Shown: one piece after another, positions 1 to 6,402 of the stretch
Position numbering within the stretch: the stretch's first letter is position 1
Layout: each line of letters starts with the position of its first letter
NCBI GenBank assembly: GCA_021780705.1
Contig: JAJXYG010000230.1
Location: 1-8,833, forward strand
Source of the DNA: Bacteroidota bacterium
GTDB taxonomy: Bacteria; Bacteroidota; Bacteroidia; Chitinophagales; Chitinophagaceae
Length of the DNA: 8,833 nucleotides
Direction: 5' to 3'
Program-made: the position numbers and the translations under genes
Notes under the pieces: generated by a model
Database searches by the model: none
Seen by the model: the letters and a program-made list of their open reading frames with translations, nothing else
Told to the model about the DNA's origin: nothing

Positions 1-2777
1 AGCCTGAGTTCATTCAGCCGGTCCTTAATTTCCTCCAGCAGATGGGCAGACTGCTCTCTTGCTTTTTGTTTATGCCTTAATTCACTTTCCCTTTCATTGA
101 GGTCATTTCTCAGATTATAATAAGCCTGATCGGCTTCATTGAGTTTCTTTTCTTCCAATTCTTTTTCTTTCAGAAGGGTAAGAATATCTCCTTCCAACTG
201 CTGCAAGCCTGATTGGGTGAGGCTGATATTCTCCGCGGCTTCCTTCAGTTGAAACCCACTGGATTCCTTTTGTGCGGTGAGGTCTTTGAGCTGATTGGAT
301 TTGAAAGCACGTTCCTGTTGAAGAGAATTTAGTTTATTCTGTTGCCGGGCAAAAGCCAGGTTATTTTCATTGAACAAGGCATTTACCGAATTGTATTCAT
401 TTTCGGCGTCCAGGAAAGCATCTCCGGAGACTTTCAGCCGGGACTCCAGCGCTTCCACTTCTGCGGTGAGTCCCTGTAGAAGCACCCGGGTTTCATTTAC
501 AGCGGTCTGGTTTTGGGCCATCTGCTGGTTCAGTTCCTCGATCTTATTTTCCCCTGAGGATTGTTGCGCATGGATGTTTTCTATCTTGTTTTTGATAGCA
601 TATGACTTGTTGATCAGTTCGTTAATGAGTTGCTGGGTCTGTTGAATCAGGTTCTCATTGAGCTGTTCATTATAGGCAATCACTTCATTGGAACGGTTGG
701 AGATCGCGGATTTAAGCTCATCCACCTTTTCCTGCTGGTGGCGGATAGTCTCTGCCAGCTTTTCGAGGTTCTTCACCCGTCCGATTTTCTTTCCTTCAAA
801 GGAGCCTACACTGCCTCCGGTCAGGGAATATTTTCCCTTGACGTATTTCCCGCTTTTTTCCAGTACGACCAGCCCTTCACTCTGTTCCAGGACTTCTTCA
901 TTTTCGGCGATGATGACATTTCCCAACAAATACCGCGCAAGTGGTGCATACTTCTCGTCCACCTCCACTACTGAAAGAGCCGGGATGGCACCTGCAGGCA
1001 GGGTTGGCTGCGCAGGGGCAGCCAGGTCCGTTAATTTTTCCAGCAGGAAGAAGTTCGCCTTGCCCTTCTTGTGAGAATCCAGCAGGTGGACAGCCGTCAG
1101 ACCTTCCGCGAGGTTTTCCACCACGTAATAATTCAAAAAGGGCTCCAGTACGATTTCCAGGGCGGTCCGGTATTCTTCCTTAACATACAATATGTCGGAA
1201 AGAATGGGGGCTGTATAATTCCAGGCGGGATTCTTGTGCAGGAACTTGACACTTTCAGGATAGCCTTCCATACTTTCGATCAGGCTTTTCAGCAGGTCAT
1301 GTTCATTTTGCCTGGCATCCAGGATCCGGTTTTCTGCGGCAAGCGACGCCCGGAGGCTTTCCAGGGCAGCCTGGGTTTCCAGGATATGCTCCTTGGTACG
1401 AGCATTTTCCCTTTTTAATTCTTCAAGCTGCTGCTTTTTATCCTCCAATTCCTGTTCCACCAGGACCTTTTCTTCTTCCTGGATAGCCAGGAAACTCTTG
1501 CGCTGCACCTGTTCTTCCTGTAACTGGGCCAGGCTTCTTTCCAGGTTATGGATGAAGGTATCGGCCACGGCCACTTTCTTTTCTGCCTCAAAGTGATTGC
1601 GCTGCAGGCCTATTTGGTCCTGGCGAAGACCATCCAGGGTATTTCGGCTTTCATCATAGACTTTACGCTTCTGCTCAGCATGCTGCTTCAACTGCTCCAG
1701 TTGCTCCTTTTGCTGTTCCAGCTTTCCGGATTCATCAGAGATTTGCTGTTCGGTAAAAAAGATGCTTTCTTCAATTCCCTTGAGTTGTCCTTCCGCCTTT
1801 TGGAGGAAATCATGGAGATTGACCTCCCTTTCTTTCAAATATTCCAGGCGCTGGGAGGCAAGGTTCTTTTCATTTTCTTTTTCCCTGAGCCGGTTGGTCA
1901 GTTCATTAAACTGGTGCTGCTGGGTTTGCAGCTGCTTTTCCATTTCAATGAAACCGGATTTTTCATTTTCTATGGAAGCTTCCTGGGTGGCAATCTCAGA
2001 TTCCAACTGAATCTTCCGGTCTGTTTCTTCCTTTTGCTGGTCCACCAGTTCCTTATAGGTGATATTGAAGCCTTCCAGGGCAGCTTTGGCCAGTTCAATG
2101 CTTATTTCCCGATAGTCCTTTTTGACTTCATAATATTTTTCCGCCTTCTTAGCCTGACTTTCCAGGGTTTTCAGCTGGTTGTTGATCTCAAAAAGAAGGT
2201 CTTCGATCCGCGCAAGATCCATTTCAGTGGCATCCAGTTTCAGTTTGGCTTCCCTCTTTCTGGTCTTATAAATAGAAACCCCAGCAGCCTGCTCCAGCAT
2301 GCGTCTCCGGCTATTTTCTTTATCTTTTATGATGTCGTCCACCATGCCCAGTTCAATGATGGCATAACTTTCAGTACTTACCCCCGTATCCAGAAACAGG
2401 TTATGGATATCCTTGAGGCGGCAGGACACATCGTTGAGCCGGTATTCACTTTCCCCATTCTTGTAATACTTTCGGGTAATTGTCACCGTATTGAATTCCG
2501 TAGGCAGCAGGTTTCGGGTATTTTCAAAGGTAAGGCTTACCTCCGCAAGCCCGCTAGCGCTCCGGGTTTTTGACCCGTTAAATACCAGGCTCTCCAGGTT
2601 TTCACTCCTCAGCTGGCTGATTTTTTGTTCCCCGATTACCCAGCGTATACTGTCTACAATATTACTTTTTCCGCATCCGTTGGGGCCTATAACCCCGGTA
2701 ATCCCTTCATCGAAGTTGAGGATGGTTTTGTCCGCAAAACTCTTGAACCCCTTAATTTCTAAGCTCTTTAATCTCAC
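1..2777 (-). CDS. smc: Chromosome segregation/condensation ATPase SMC (partial, C-terminus outside window)
   Basis: SMC dimerises through its hinge and, with ScpA/ScpB, forms the ring-shaped condensin that compacts and helps segregate the chromosome in the cytoplasm. Reading the minus strand from 2777 gives 925 uninterrupted codons to the left edge. The N-terminus (MRLKSLEIKGFKSFADKT) is the typical SMC opening. Walker A, GPNGCGKSN, is at residues 31-39, followed by IRWVIGEQ at about 44-51. The conserved QAAGVSIYKTRKREA stretch follows the head. Residues about 170-495 are Glu/Gln/Lys/Leu-rich coiled coil. The hinge is about 500-665 (starts near EGYPESVKFL, ends near the glycine-rich LTGGSVGSFEGKK), then returning coiled coil to the edge. 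Bacterial SMCs are usually about 1,150-1,200 residues, so the signature motif and Walker B are missing only because of the window edge. The start is GTG (2777-2775); an in-frame TAA lies six codons upstream and no ATG intervenes. No Shine-Dalgarno is visible. Divergent from uspA. Confidence 0.96.
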   Translation of the reverse strand, partial: MRLKSLEIKGFKSFADKTILNFDEGITGVIGPNGCGKSNIVDSIRWVIGEQKISQLRSENLESLVFNGSKTRSASGLAEVSLTFENTRNLLPTEFNTVTITRKYYKNGESEYRLNDVSCRLKDIHNLFLDTGVSTESYAIIELGMVDDIIKDKENSRRRMLEQAAGVSIYKTRKREAKLKLDATEMDLARIEDLLFEINNQLKTLESQAKKAEKYYEVKKDYREISIELAKAALEGFNITYKELVDQQKEETDRKIQLESEIATQEASIENEKSGFIEMEKQLQTQQHQFNELTNRLREKENEKNLASQRLEYLKEREVNLHDFLQKAEGQLKGIEESIFFTEQQISDESGKLEQQKEQLEQLKQHAEQKRKVYDESRNTLDGLRQDQIGLQRNHFEAEKKVAVADTFIHNLERSLAQLQEEQVQRKSFLAIQEEEKVLVEQELEDKKQQLEELKRENARTKEHILETQAALESLRASLAAENRILDARQNEHDLLKSLIESMEGYPESVKFLHKNPAWNYTAPILSDILYVKEEYRTALEIVLEPFLNYYVVENLAEGLTAVHLLDSHKKGKANFFLLEKLTDLAAPAQPTLPAGAIPALSVVEVDEKYAPLARYLLGNVIIAENEEVLEQSEGLVVLEKSGKYVKGKYSLTGGSVGSFEGKKIGRVKNLEKLAETIRHQQEKVDELKSAISNRSNEVIAYNEQLNENLIQQTQQLINELINKSYAIKNKIENIHAQQSSGENKIEELNQQMAQNQTAVNETRVLLQGLTAEVEALESRLKVSGDAFLDAENEYNSVNALFNENNLAFARQQNKLNSLQQERAFKSNQLKDLTAQKESSGFQLKEAAENISLTQSGLQQLEGDILTLLKEKELEEKKLNEADQAYYNLRNDLNERESELRHKQKAREQSAHLLEEIKDRLNELR

Positions 2778-2828
2778 TCGTTCTAGATTTATTTATTTGA
2801 TACCTCTGCAACAGAAGGCAGAAGCAGG

Positions 2829-2836
2829 CAAATATA
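2829..2836 (-). promoter_or_regulatory. Putative smc promoter, Bacteroidota -7 element
   Basis: On the minus strand this reads TATATTTG, a perfect match to the Bacteroidota primary-sigma -7 consensus TAnnTTTG. It would start transcription near 2822, giving a leader of about 45 nt before the smc GTG. No good TTTG/TTG -33 element is seen at the usual distance (the region reads TTCTTC), so the assignment rests on the -7 box and its position. Confidence 0.5.
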
Positions 2837-2885
2837 TTGGTTCTGTTTTGAAGAATTTGTTGTTGTTTTACTTAGTTTTTCCTAA

Positions 2886-2926
2886 TTATTCACAGCTTTT
2901 TCACAGACCCGGTTTAACCGGGTTTT
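2886..2926. repeat. Tandem TTNTTCACAG repeats abutting a perfect palindrome (possible operator)
   Basis: Two near-identical 10-mers, TTATTCACAG (2886-2895) and TTTTTCACAG (2897-2906), sit 11 bp apart, about one helical turn. They run directly into the perfect dyad ACCCGGTT-T-AACCGGGT (2907-2923), followed by TTTT. TTATTCACA differs from the E. coli DnaA-box consensus TTATCCACA at one base. The cluster lies between the presumed smc and uspA promoters, so it could be a shared regulatory site. The one-base centre makes an RNA terminator less likely than a protein-binding dyad, and no gene ends here that would need one. Function is inferred only. Confidence 0.4.
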
Positions 2927-2950
2927 AAAATAATACATACAATAAATTTA

Positions 2951-2976
2951 TTTGAACCCATTTTTTTTATCTTAGC
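2951..2976 (+). promoter_or_regulatory. Putative uspA promoter
   Basis: TATCTTAG (2969-2976) matches the Bacteroidota -7 consensus TAnnTTTG at all but one position. A TTTG at 2951-2954 could be the -33 element, but the 14-bp gap is shorter than usual. Transcription would start near 2983, leaving a very short leader before the ATG at 2990, which has no Shine-Dalgarno. Confidence 0.35.
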
Positions 2977-2989
2977 AAAAACTTGTTTA

Positions 2990-3805
2990 ATGAAAAAATT
3001 CCTTGTACCGGTGGATTTTTCCACTACCTCCCTAAATGCTGCTGAGTATGCCGTAAGTCTTACCAAAGAAATTCCGGGTGCTGAAATCATTTTGTACAAT
3101 GTCTTTAACCCGATTAGTCTGGCCACCCTGACTGATAAGGATGAAAATTCCAGAAAGATTGTCACCGACCATGAACTCAAGAAAGTCATGGACTCATTGA
3201 GCATCTCTGAAAATCAACACATTAGTTATGAATGCGAATCCGGATATTTTGTGGATAGCATCGATAAATATGTGCTGAGCAACCATATTGATATGATCAT
3301 CATGGGAATTACAGGTAGTTCCCGGATTGCCCAGGTATTCATGGGAACCAATACCTTGAATGTAATCAGGCATGTGACCTGCCCGGTACTGATCGTGCCG
3401 CCGGATGCCAAGTTCACCCAGTTAAAACAGGCCCTTTTCACCTCTGACTTCAAGGATGTAGCCAGAACCACCCCTTTCAAAACCATTAAGGCAATCCTGG
3501 ACCTTTGGAAGCCTGGTTTGCACATTTTGAATGTGGATGCCGAACATTATATAGAACTGACCGATGAATTCAAGATCGAAAAAGAAGCCATGGAAGAGAA
3601 ATTGGGCAGCTATCACCCTGAATTCTCCTTTTTAAGGGCCTATGATTTCCTGGAAGGGATTAACCGTTTTGCGGAGGCAAAGGATATTGATGTCATTATT
3701 ACCATTCCCAGGAAGCACAGTTTCCTTAGCCAGCTTTTCAAAACCAGCCATACCAAAAAACTGGCTTATTACAGTCACATCCCCATTTTTGCCCTGCCAT
3801 TTTAG
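2990..3805 (+). CDS. Universal stress protein, two tandem UspA domains
   Basis: Cytoplasmic stress-response protein of 271 residues. UspA-family proteins are nucleotide-binding or signalling proteins induced under growth arrest and other stresses; the client of this one is unknown. Domain 1 (about 2-137) opens with KKFLVPVDFSTTSLNAAEYA and contains the ATP-binding motif G-2X-G-9X-G-T (G106, G109, G119, T120), followed by the typical TCPVLIVP ending. Domain 2 (about 145-271) repeats the fold (KQALFTSDFKDVARTTPFKT, then IDVIITIPRK and HIPIFALPF) but has no glycine motif: the matching stretch reads RKHSFLSQLFKTSHTKKL. Domain 2 therefore probably does not bind ATP through the standard motif. Length fits tandem-domain Usp proteins, which are common in Bacteroidota. 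The ATG at 2990 begins exactly at the domain. Divergent from smc and upstream of the tnpB element. Confidence 0.93.
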   Translation: MKKFLVPVDFSTTSLNAAEYAVSLTKEIPGAEIILYNVFNPISLATLTDKDENSRKIVTDHELKKVMDSLSISENQHISYECESGYFVDSIDKYVLSNHIDMIIMGITGSSRIAQVFMGTNTLNVIRHVTCPVLIVPPDAKFTQLKQALFTSDFKDVARTTPFKTIKAILDLWKPGLHILNVDAEHYIELTDEFKIEKEAMEEKLGSYHPEFSFLRAYDFLEGINRFAEAKDIDVIITIPRKHSFLSQLFKTSHTKKLAYYSHIPIFALPF

Positions 3806-3860
3806 CCGGGCCCTGGTTTGGAATGGAAGAAGGGGTCCCTGGATGCATTCTCTTGAACCA

Positions 3861-3877
3861 TTCCGGAGTTTCCGGAA
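3861..3877. repeat. Perfect 7-bp inverted repeat downstream of uspA
   Basis: TTCCGGA-GTT-TCCGGAA forms a perfect stem with a 3-nt loop, 56 nt after the uspA stop. A T-run (GAATTTTT) comes only about 10 nt later, so this is not a classic intrinsic terminator, though it could still mark the end of the uspA transcript. Confidence 0.35.
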
Positions 3878-3908
3878 CCGGAGAAAGAATTTTTGCATGA
3901 ACTTGCAG

Positions 3909-3955
3909 CCCCGTCTCCACCTGCTAAGGCAGGTAAAGACTCCCAGAAATCGGGG
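3909..3955. repeat. Nested palindromic structure left of the tnpB element
   Basis: Plus-strand arms nest as follows: CCCCG (3909-3913) with CGGGG (3951-3955); GTCT (3913-3916) with AGAC (3937-3940); and ACCTGC (3919-3924) with GCAGGT (3929-3934) around a TAAG tetraloop. The inner hairpin is perfect and is separated from the GTCT/AGAC pairs by a 2x2 internal loop. No ORF or T-run accompanies it. It may be a REP/MITE-like relic, part of the insertion element's right-hand side, or a transcript-end structure for uspA. Confidence 0.45.
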
Positions 3956-3974
3956 AAGTGGTAAATTGCATTTA

Positions 3975-4110
3975 TAAACTACCCCGCTAGCCGAGCTGCC
4001 GGGGTATTTAACCCTGACTAGTGATTCAAAGTACAATACATAGTCGAGTTTTCAGGATGGTTTTGGCAACGCCTGCGCGTAGCAATATTTTTGCTGGCAT
4101 TGATGTCAGC
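3975..4110 (-). ncRNA. Predicted omega/reRNA (TnpB guide RNA) region
   Basis: In studied TnpB systems the guide RNA scaffold comes from the 3' end of tnpB plus the right end of the element, and the guide is the flanking DNA just beyond that end. Here the tnpB 3' end runs into a 7-bp hairpin, and a guide would read leftward from about 3974 on the minus strand. This placement is inference from the family; the exact 5' end and boundary cannot be set from sequence alone. Confidence 0.3.
3980..4006 (-). repeat. Right-end hairpin of the tnpB element
   Basis: TACCCCG (3980-3986) pairs perfectly with CGGGGTA (4000-4006). Within the 13-nt loop, AGC/GCT can form a small inner stem. It is placed as expected for an IS200/IS605 right-end hairpin just after tnpB. 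On the minus strand it is followed by AGTTTATAAATG with no T-run, so it is unlikely to be a simple terminator. Confidence 0.55.
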
Positions 4111-5118
4111 ATCCATATCTGGTTTCCGCGAGGGTCCACACTCAAACCGCTTTCGCCTTCGTCTGCCTATGTGATGACACACACTGCAGGTTTGAGCGGT
4201 AGATATTTCCGCCGGATCCACCACTACCAGCGGTACCCCGCTGAGTCTGCTCTTGTAAGTCAAAAATGTCCTCGCTTCAGAAAAACTCCACCTCCCCAGC
4301 CGGGCCCTGAACTTCTTGTTCCTCCTCTTGGTGGTTCGTCGGATGTGGCTCAGGTCTTCTATCGATATCCCCTTGCCTTGTGCCCGGGCAGAGGCTACGA
4401 TGGACTTACTGATGGTGTGGTTGATGGTCCTGGCCGTAGTCTTTTCTTTTCCACAAGTGCGTTTCAAAAGCCTTTTGCTTCCTTTCGTGCCCCTGGACTG
4501 AACGGTACTACGTATCCGCCCGCTCTTTTCTCTGTATTCATGCAACCAATCCCCCGTATGGCGGGTCCCGTCCGAGGTCACTACGATATCGCTGATTCCA
4601 AAATCTCGTCCTATAAAACTGTCTACTTCCCGCATCTCTTCCTCCTGAACCTTGATCGTCTGGGAAAGGTAGAATTTGCCCTTTTTAAATACCAGGTCCG
4701 CTTCTCCTTTCATCAAAGCAAGATATTGGGGATCGTGGCATATACGACTAAAGGGTATTTTGATCCTGCCATCCACTGTCCAGATAGATACTACCGACCC
4801 CTGGTGAGAGTAGGAAAGTACCCGGCTGTCATAGGCAATACAGCCCCCTCTTTTAAAGCTTCGCTGCCTTTTCTTATCCAATTTATAGCTGTCGGCCACT
4901 TTGGCAATGCAGCGTATGACCATCTGGGAACTCAGTTTATAGGAAGATTTAATCGGGTAGTACATCTCATGGTGGATCGCGTACCTGCTCCAGATTTTCT
5001 TTTCAAAACAGATTTGGGAGATCTCGTTACAGGCATCATTACAAAGTGCCAGGGTCTTTTTCAGAGACTCCTGTTGCCTGAAATCTGGCAGAAGTTTTAT
5101 TTTCAGGGAAAGATTCAT
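4018..5118 (-). CDS. tnpB: RNA-guided endonuclease TnpB / IS200/IS605-family OrfB
   Basis: TnpB proteins are RuvC-like nucleases guided by an RNA from the element's right end; they cut DNA beside a short flanking motif and help keep the element in place. The chosen ATG (5118) gives 366 residues opening MNLSLKIKLLPDFRQQ, the usual TnpB N-terminus. A TTG at 5136 would add six residues; the numbers below count from that TTG. RuvC-I is GRDFGISDIVVTSDG (D178), RuvC-II is GISIEDLSHIR (E260) and RuvC-III is DADINASKNIA (D344), so the catalytic triad is intact. The zinc ribbon begins TCSVC (C317, C320) and FEC (C333), but the expected fourth ligand two residues later is Ser336, and the usual Gly after the first pair is His. 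A basic segment (about 265-280, RRTTKRRNKKFRARLG) fits nucleic-acid binding. Length is typical (about 350-420). No frameshift is seen; no tnpA is adjacent. Confidence 0.9.
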   Translation of the reverse strand: MNLSLKIKLLPDFRQQESLKKTLALCNDACNEISQICFEKKIWSRYAIHHEMYYPIKSSYKLSSQMVIRCIAKVADSYKLDKKRQRSFKRGGCIAYDSRVLSYSHQGSVVSIWTVDGRIKIPFSRICHDPQYLALMKGEADLVFKKGKFYLSQTIKVQEEEMREVDSFIGRDFGISDIVVTSDGTRHTGDWLHEYREKSGRIRSTVQSRGTKGSKRLLKRTCGKEKTTARTINHTISKSIVASARAQGKGISIEDLSHIRRTTKRRNKKFRARLGRWSFSEARTFLTYKSRLSGVPLVVVDPAEISTAQTCSVCHHIGRRRRKRFECGPSRKPDMDADINASKNIATRRRCQNHPENSTMYCTLNH

Positions 5119-5201
5119 CGGGCACCAATCAGACAATTACTTGAAAATGTAAAATTACGGATAGTGGAAATAAAAAGAGTCATTCTTCCCCCTTTAAATA
5201 C

Positions 5202-5215
5202 AGCGGGGATCCGCT
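5202..5215. repeat. Small hairpin upstream of tnpB
   Basis: AGCGG-GGAT-CCGCT is a perfect 5-bp stem with a 4-nt loop, about 85-100 nt upstream of the tnpB ATG. A CCCCC run (5188-5192) can alternatively pair with the GGGG at 5205-5208. It is an alternative candidate for the element's left-end structure. Confidence 0.3.
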
Positions 5216-5257
5216 ACCAGTCTACATTTCACCATTTTTTAACCCAAAAAAAGGAAC

Positions 5258-5299
5258 CGGCAATTCCTCCCCGAGGCAAGCTACGGGGTTTCCTTGCCG
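5258..5299. repeat. Two-tier hairpin at the tnpB-element/TPR-gene junction
   Basis: The outer stem CGGCAA (5258-5263) pairs with TTGCCG (5294-5299). The inner stem CCCCG (5269-5273) pairs with CGGGG (5284-5288), around a 10-nt loop AGGCAAGCTA. A competing fold pairs GGCAAG (5275-5280) with CTTGCC (5293-5298). The CCCCG/CGGGG core matches the right-end hairpin of the tnpB element, so this is the best left-end candidate. It stops four bases before the ATG of the TPR gene, so it could also affect translation of that gene. Confidence 0.5.
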
Positions 5300-5303
5300 T
5301 TAT

Positions 5304-6311
5304 ATGATGAAAAGATTTTTGCTGGCAACCGGATTGTGCATGGTTTCCCTTTGGAGTCTGTCCCAGGTGGAAGACGTGGAAAAATTGCATGAAAATGGCG
5401 AGATGTTCATGCGCCAGGGGGATTATGCCAATGCCTCCCTGATCTTGTCCAGGGCGCTGAGTCAGGCGCCCAAGAATATTGAAATTGCCAAGGACCTGGC
5501 CTTTGATTATTACCTGCAGAAAGAAAACGAGAAGGCAATCGCTACCCTGAGGCCCTTTTTGGAAAAGGACAATGCCGACGACCAGACCTATGAGATCGGA
5601 GGCACCATTTACCGGGCAATGGGGGAAGTCAAGGAAGCTGAAAAACTGTATAAGAAGGCCCTCAAGTATTACCCCGATGACGGGGCCTTATACAATGACT
5701 ATGGCGAGATGCTTTGGAACCAGCAGGATTACGGTGCCATCAAATTATGGGAAAAGGGAATCCAGGAAGACCCCTCCTTTGCCGGCAATTATTACAATGC
5801 CTGCAAGTACTATTATTTGTCCACCGACAAGATATGGAGCCTGATTTACGGGGAAATTTTCATTAACCTGGAATCCTTTACTGCCAGAACCGCAGAGATC
5901 AAGGATATCCTGCTTGCCGGTTATAAAAAATTATTTGCCGACCAGAATCTGCTGGCCAATACCCGGGGCAAAAATGATTTTGAGATTGCCTATCTGACCG
6001 TCATGAACAAGCAAAATGACCTGGTAGTGAACGGCCTGGATGCGCAGACGCTCACCATGATCAGGACCCGCTTTATTTTAGATTGGGATCAGACCTATGC
6101 AGAAAAATTTCCCTTTGCCCTGTTTAACAAGGAGCGCCAATACCTGGAAGAAGGCGTATTTCCGGCATATAACCAGTGGATCTTCGGCACCAGCCAGAAC
6201 CTGGCCAAATACCAAAACTGGATCAGCACCCATCCGGGCGAGAATGCGGAATTTGGAAAATTCCAGCGAAGCACCGTATTCCGTGTCCCCAAGGGGGAAT
6301 ACTATCATTAA
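5304..6311 (+). CDS. Exported TPR-repeat protein of unknown function
   Basis: A 335-residue protein with an N-terminal signal peptide (positive MMKRF, hydrophobic core about 5-18, likely cleavage in the SLS/Q region at about 20-21), so probably periplasmic or secreted. About four TPR-like helix pairs follow at roughly 23-56 (RQGDYANASLILSRALSQAP), 57-90, 94-127 (MGEVKEAEKLYKKALKYYPD) and 128-161 (QQDYGAIKLWEKGIQEDP), suggesting a protein-protein scaffold. Residues about 165-335 are an unrecognised helical, aromatic-rich tail ending near FRVPKGEYYH, with no catalytic motif I can identify. Translation may begin at 5304 or at the next codon, 5307; both keep the signal peptide. No Shine-Dalgarno and no obvious Bacteroidota promoter lie between this gene and the hairpin ending at 5299. 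The acyl-CoA ligase follows after 91 nt on the same strand. Confidence 0.85.
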   Translation: MMKRFLLATGLCMVSLWSLSQVEDVEKLHENGEMFMRQGDYANASLILSRALSQAPKNIEIAKDLAFDYYLQKENEKAIATLRPFLEKDNADDQTYEIGGTIYRAMGEVKEAEKLYKKALKYYPDDGALYNDYGEMLWNQQDYGAIKLWEKGIQEDPSFAGNYYNACKYYYLSTDKIWSLIYGEIFINLESFTARTAEIKDILLAGYKKLFADQNLLANTRGKNDFEIAYLTVMNKQNDLVVNGLDAQTLTMIRTRFILDWDQTYAEKFPFALFNKERQYLEEGVFPAYNQWIFGTSQNLAKYQNWISTHPGENAEFGKFQRSTVFRVPKGEYYH

Positions 6312-6324
6312 TGAGGAATAGCCC

Positions 6325-6354
6325 TTTGGATTCCCTGCCTTTTGTTTATTTTTA
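6325..6354 (+). promoter_or_regulatory. Putative promoter of the acyl-CoA ligase gene
   Basis: TTTG (6325-6328) and TATTTTTA (6347-6354) are separated by 18 bp. They match the Bacteroidota -33 TTTG and -7 TAnnTTTG pattern with one mismatch at the last -7 base. The start codon at 6403 would follow a leader of about 40 nt. Expression from the upstream TPR gene is also possible. Confidence 0.35.
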
Positions 6355-6402
6355 TCTGGCTGAATGAGAGGGATCGGTATATCCCATCTAAAATAATCAA
6401 AT

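Larger units (their letters stand above)
3974..5299. mobile_element. TnpB-only insertion element (IS200/IS605 superfamily, IS1341-type), approximate boundaries
   Basis: One tnpB gene on the minus strand is bracketed by subterminal hairpins instead of terminal inverted repeats, as in the IS200/IS605 superfamily. The right-end hairpin (3980-4006) starts 11 nt after the tnpB stop. A left-end candidate (5258-5299) lies about 140 nt upstream of the ATG. There is no tnpA (Y1 transposase), so movement would need a TnpA in trans. Boundaries are inferred from the hairpins: in this family the right end usually lies a few bases past its hairpin, near 3974 here, and no target-site duplication is expected. 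The left end is less certain and could instead be near the small hairpin at 5202-5215. Confidence 0.6.

Noticed and set aside
1548..2573. A 341-codon plus-strand ORF, Leu/Phe-rich and membrane-like
   Set aside because: It is the exact antisense register of the smc coiled coil; Glu/Lys/Gln codons read backwards become Phe/Leu codons, giving a false membrane-protein look.
2907..2926. ACCCGGTTTAACCGGGT followed by TTTT as an intrinsic terminator
   Set aside because: The centre is a single base, the T-run is short, and no plus-strand gene ends upstream of it; smc starts, not ends, on this side.
3806..4017. CRISPR array or tRNA/rRNA in the repeat-rich gap beside tnpB
   Set aside because: The palindromes are each single and unevenly spaced, with no regular direct repeats, and no cloverleaf or rRNA-like sequence was recognised.
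3804..4310. Shared 12-mer AGCCGGGCCCTG at 3804-3815 and 4299-4310
   Set aside because: One or two repeated 12-mers are expected by chance in a window of this size, and one copy lies inside tnpB coding sequence.
4021..5307. A 428-codon plus-strand ORF, longer than tnpB itself
   Set aside because: It is the codon-aligned mirror of tnpB, whose minus-strand reading carries all the RuvC motifs. The plus-strand protein shows no recognisable domain and runs into the TPR start.
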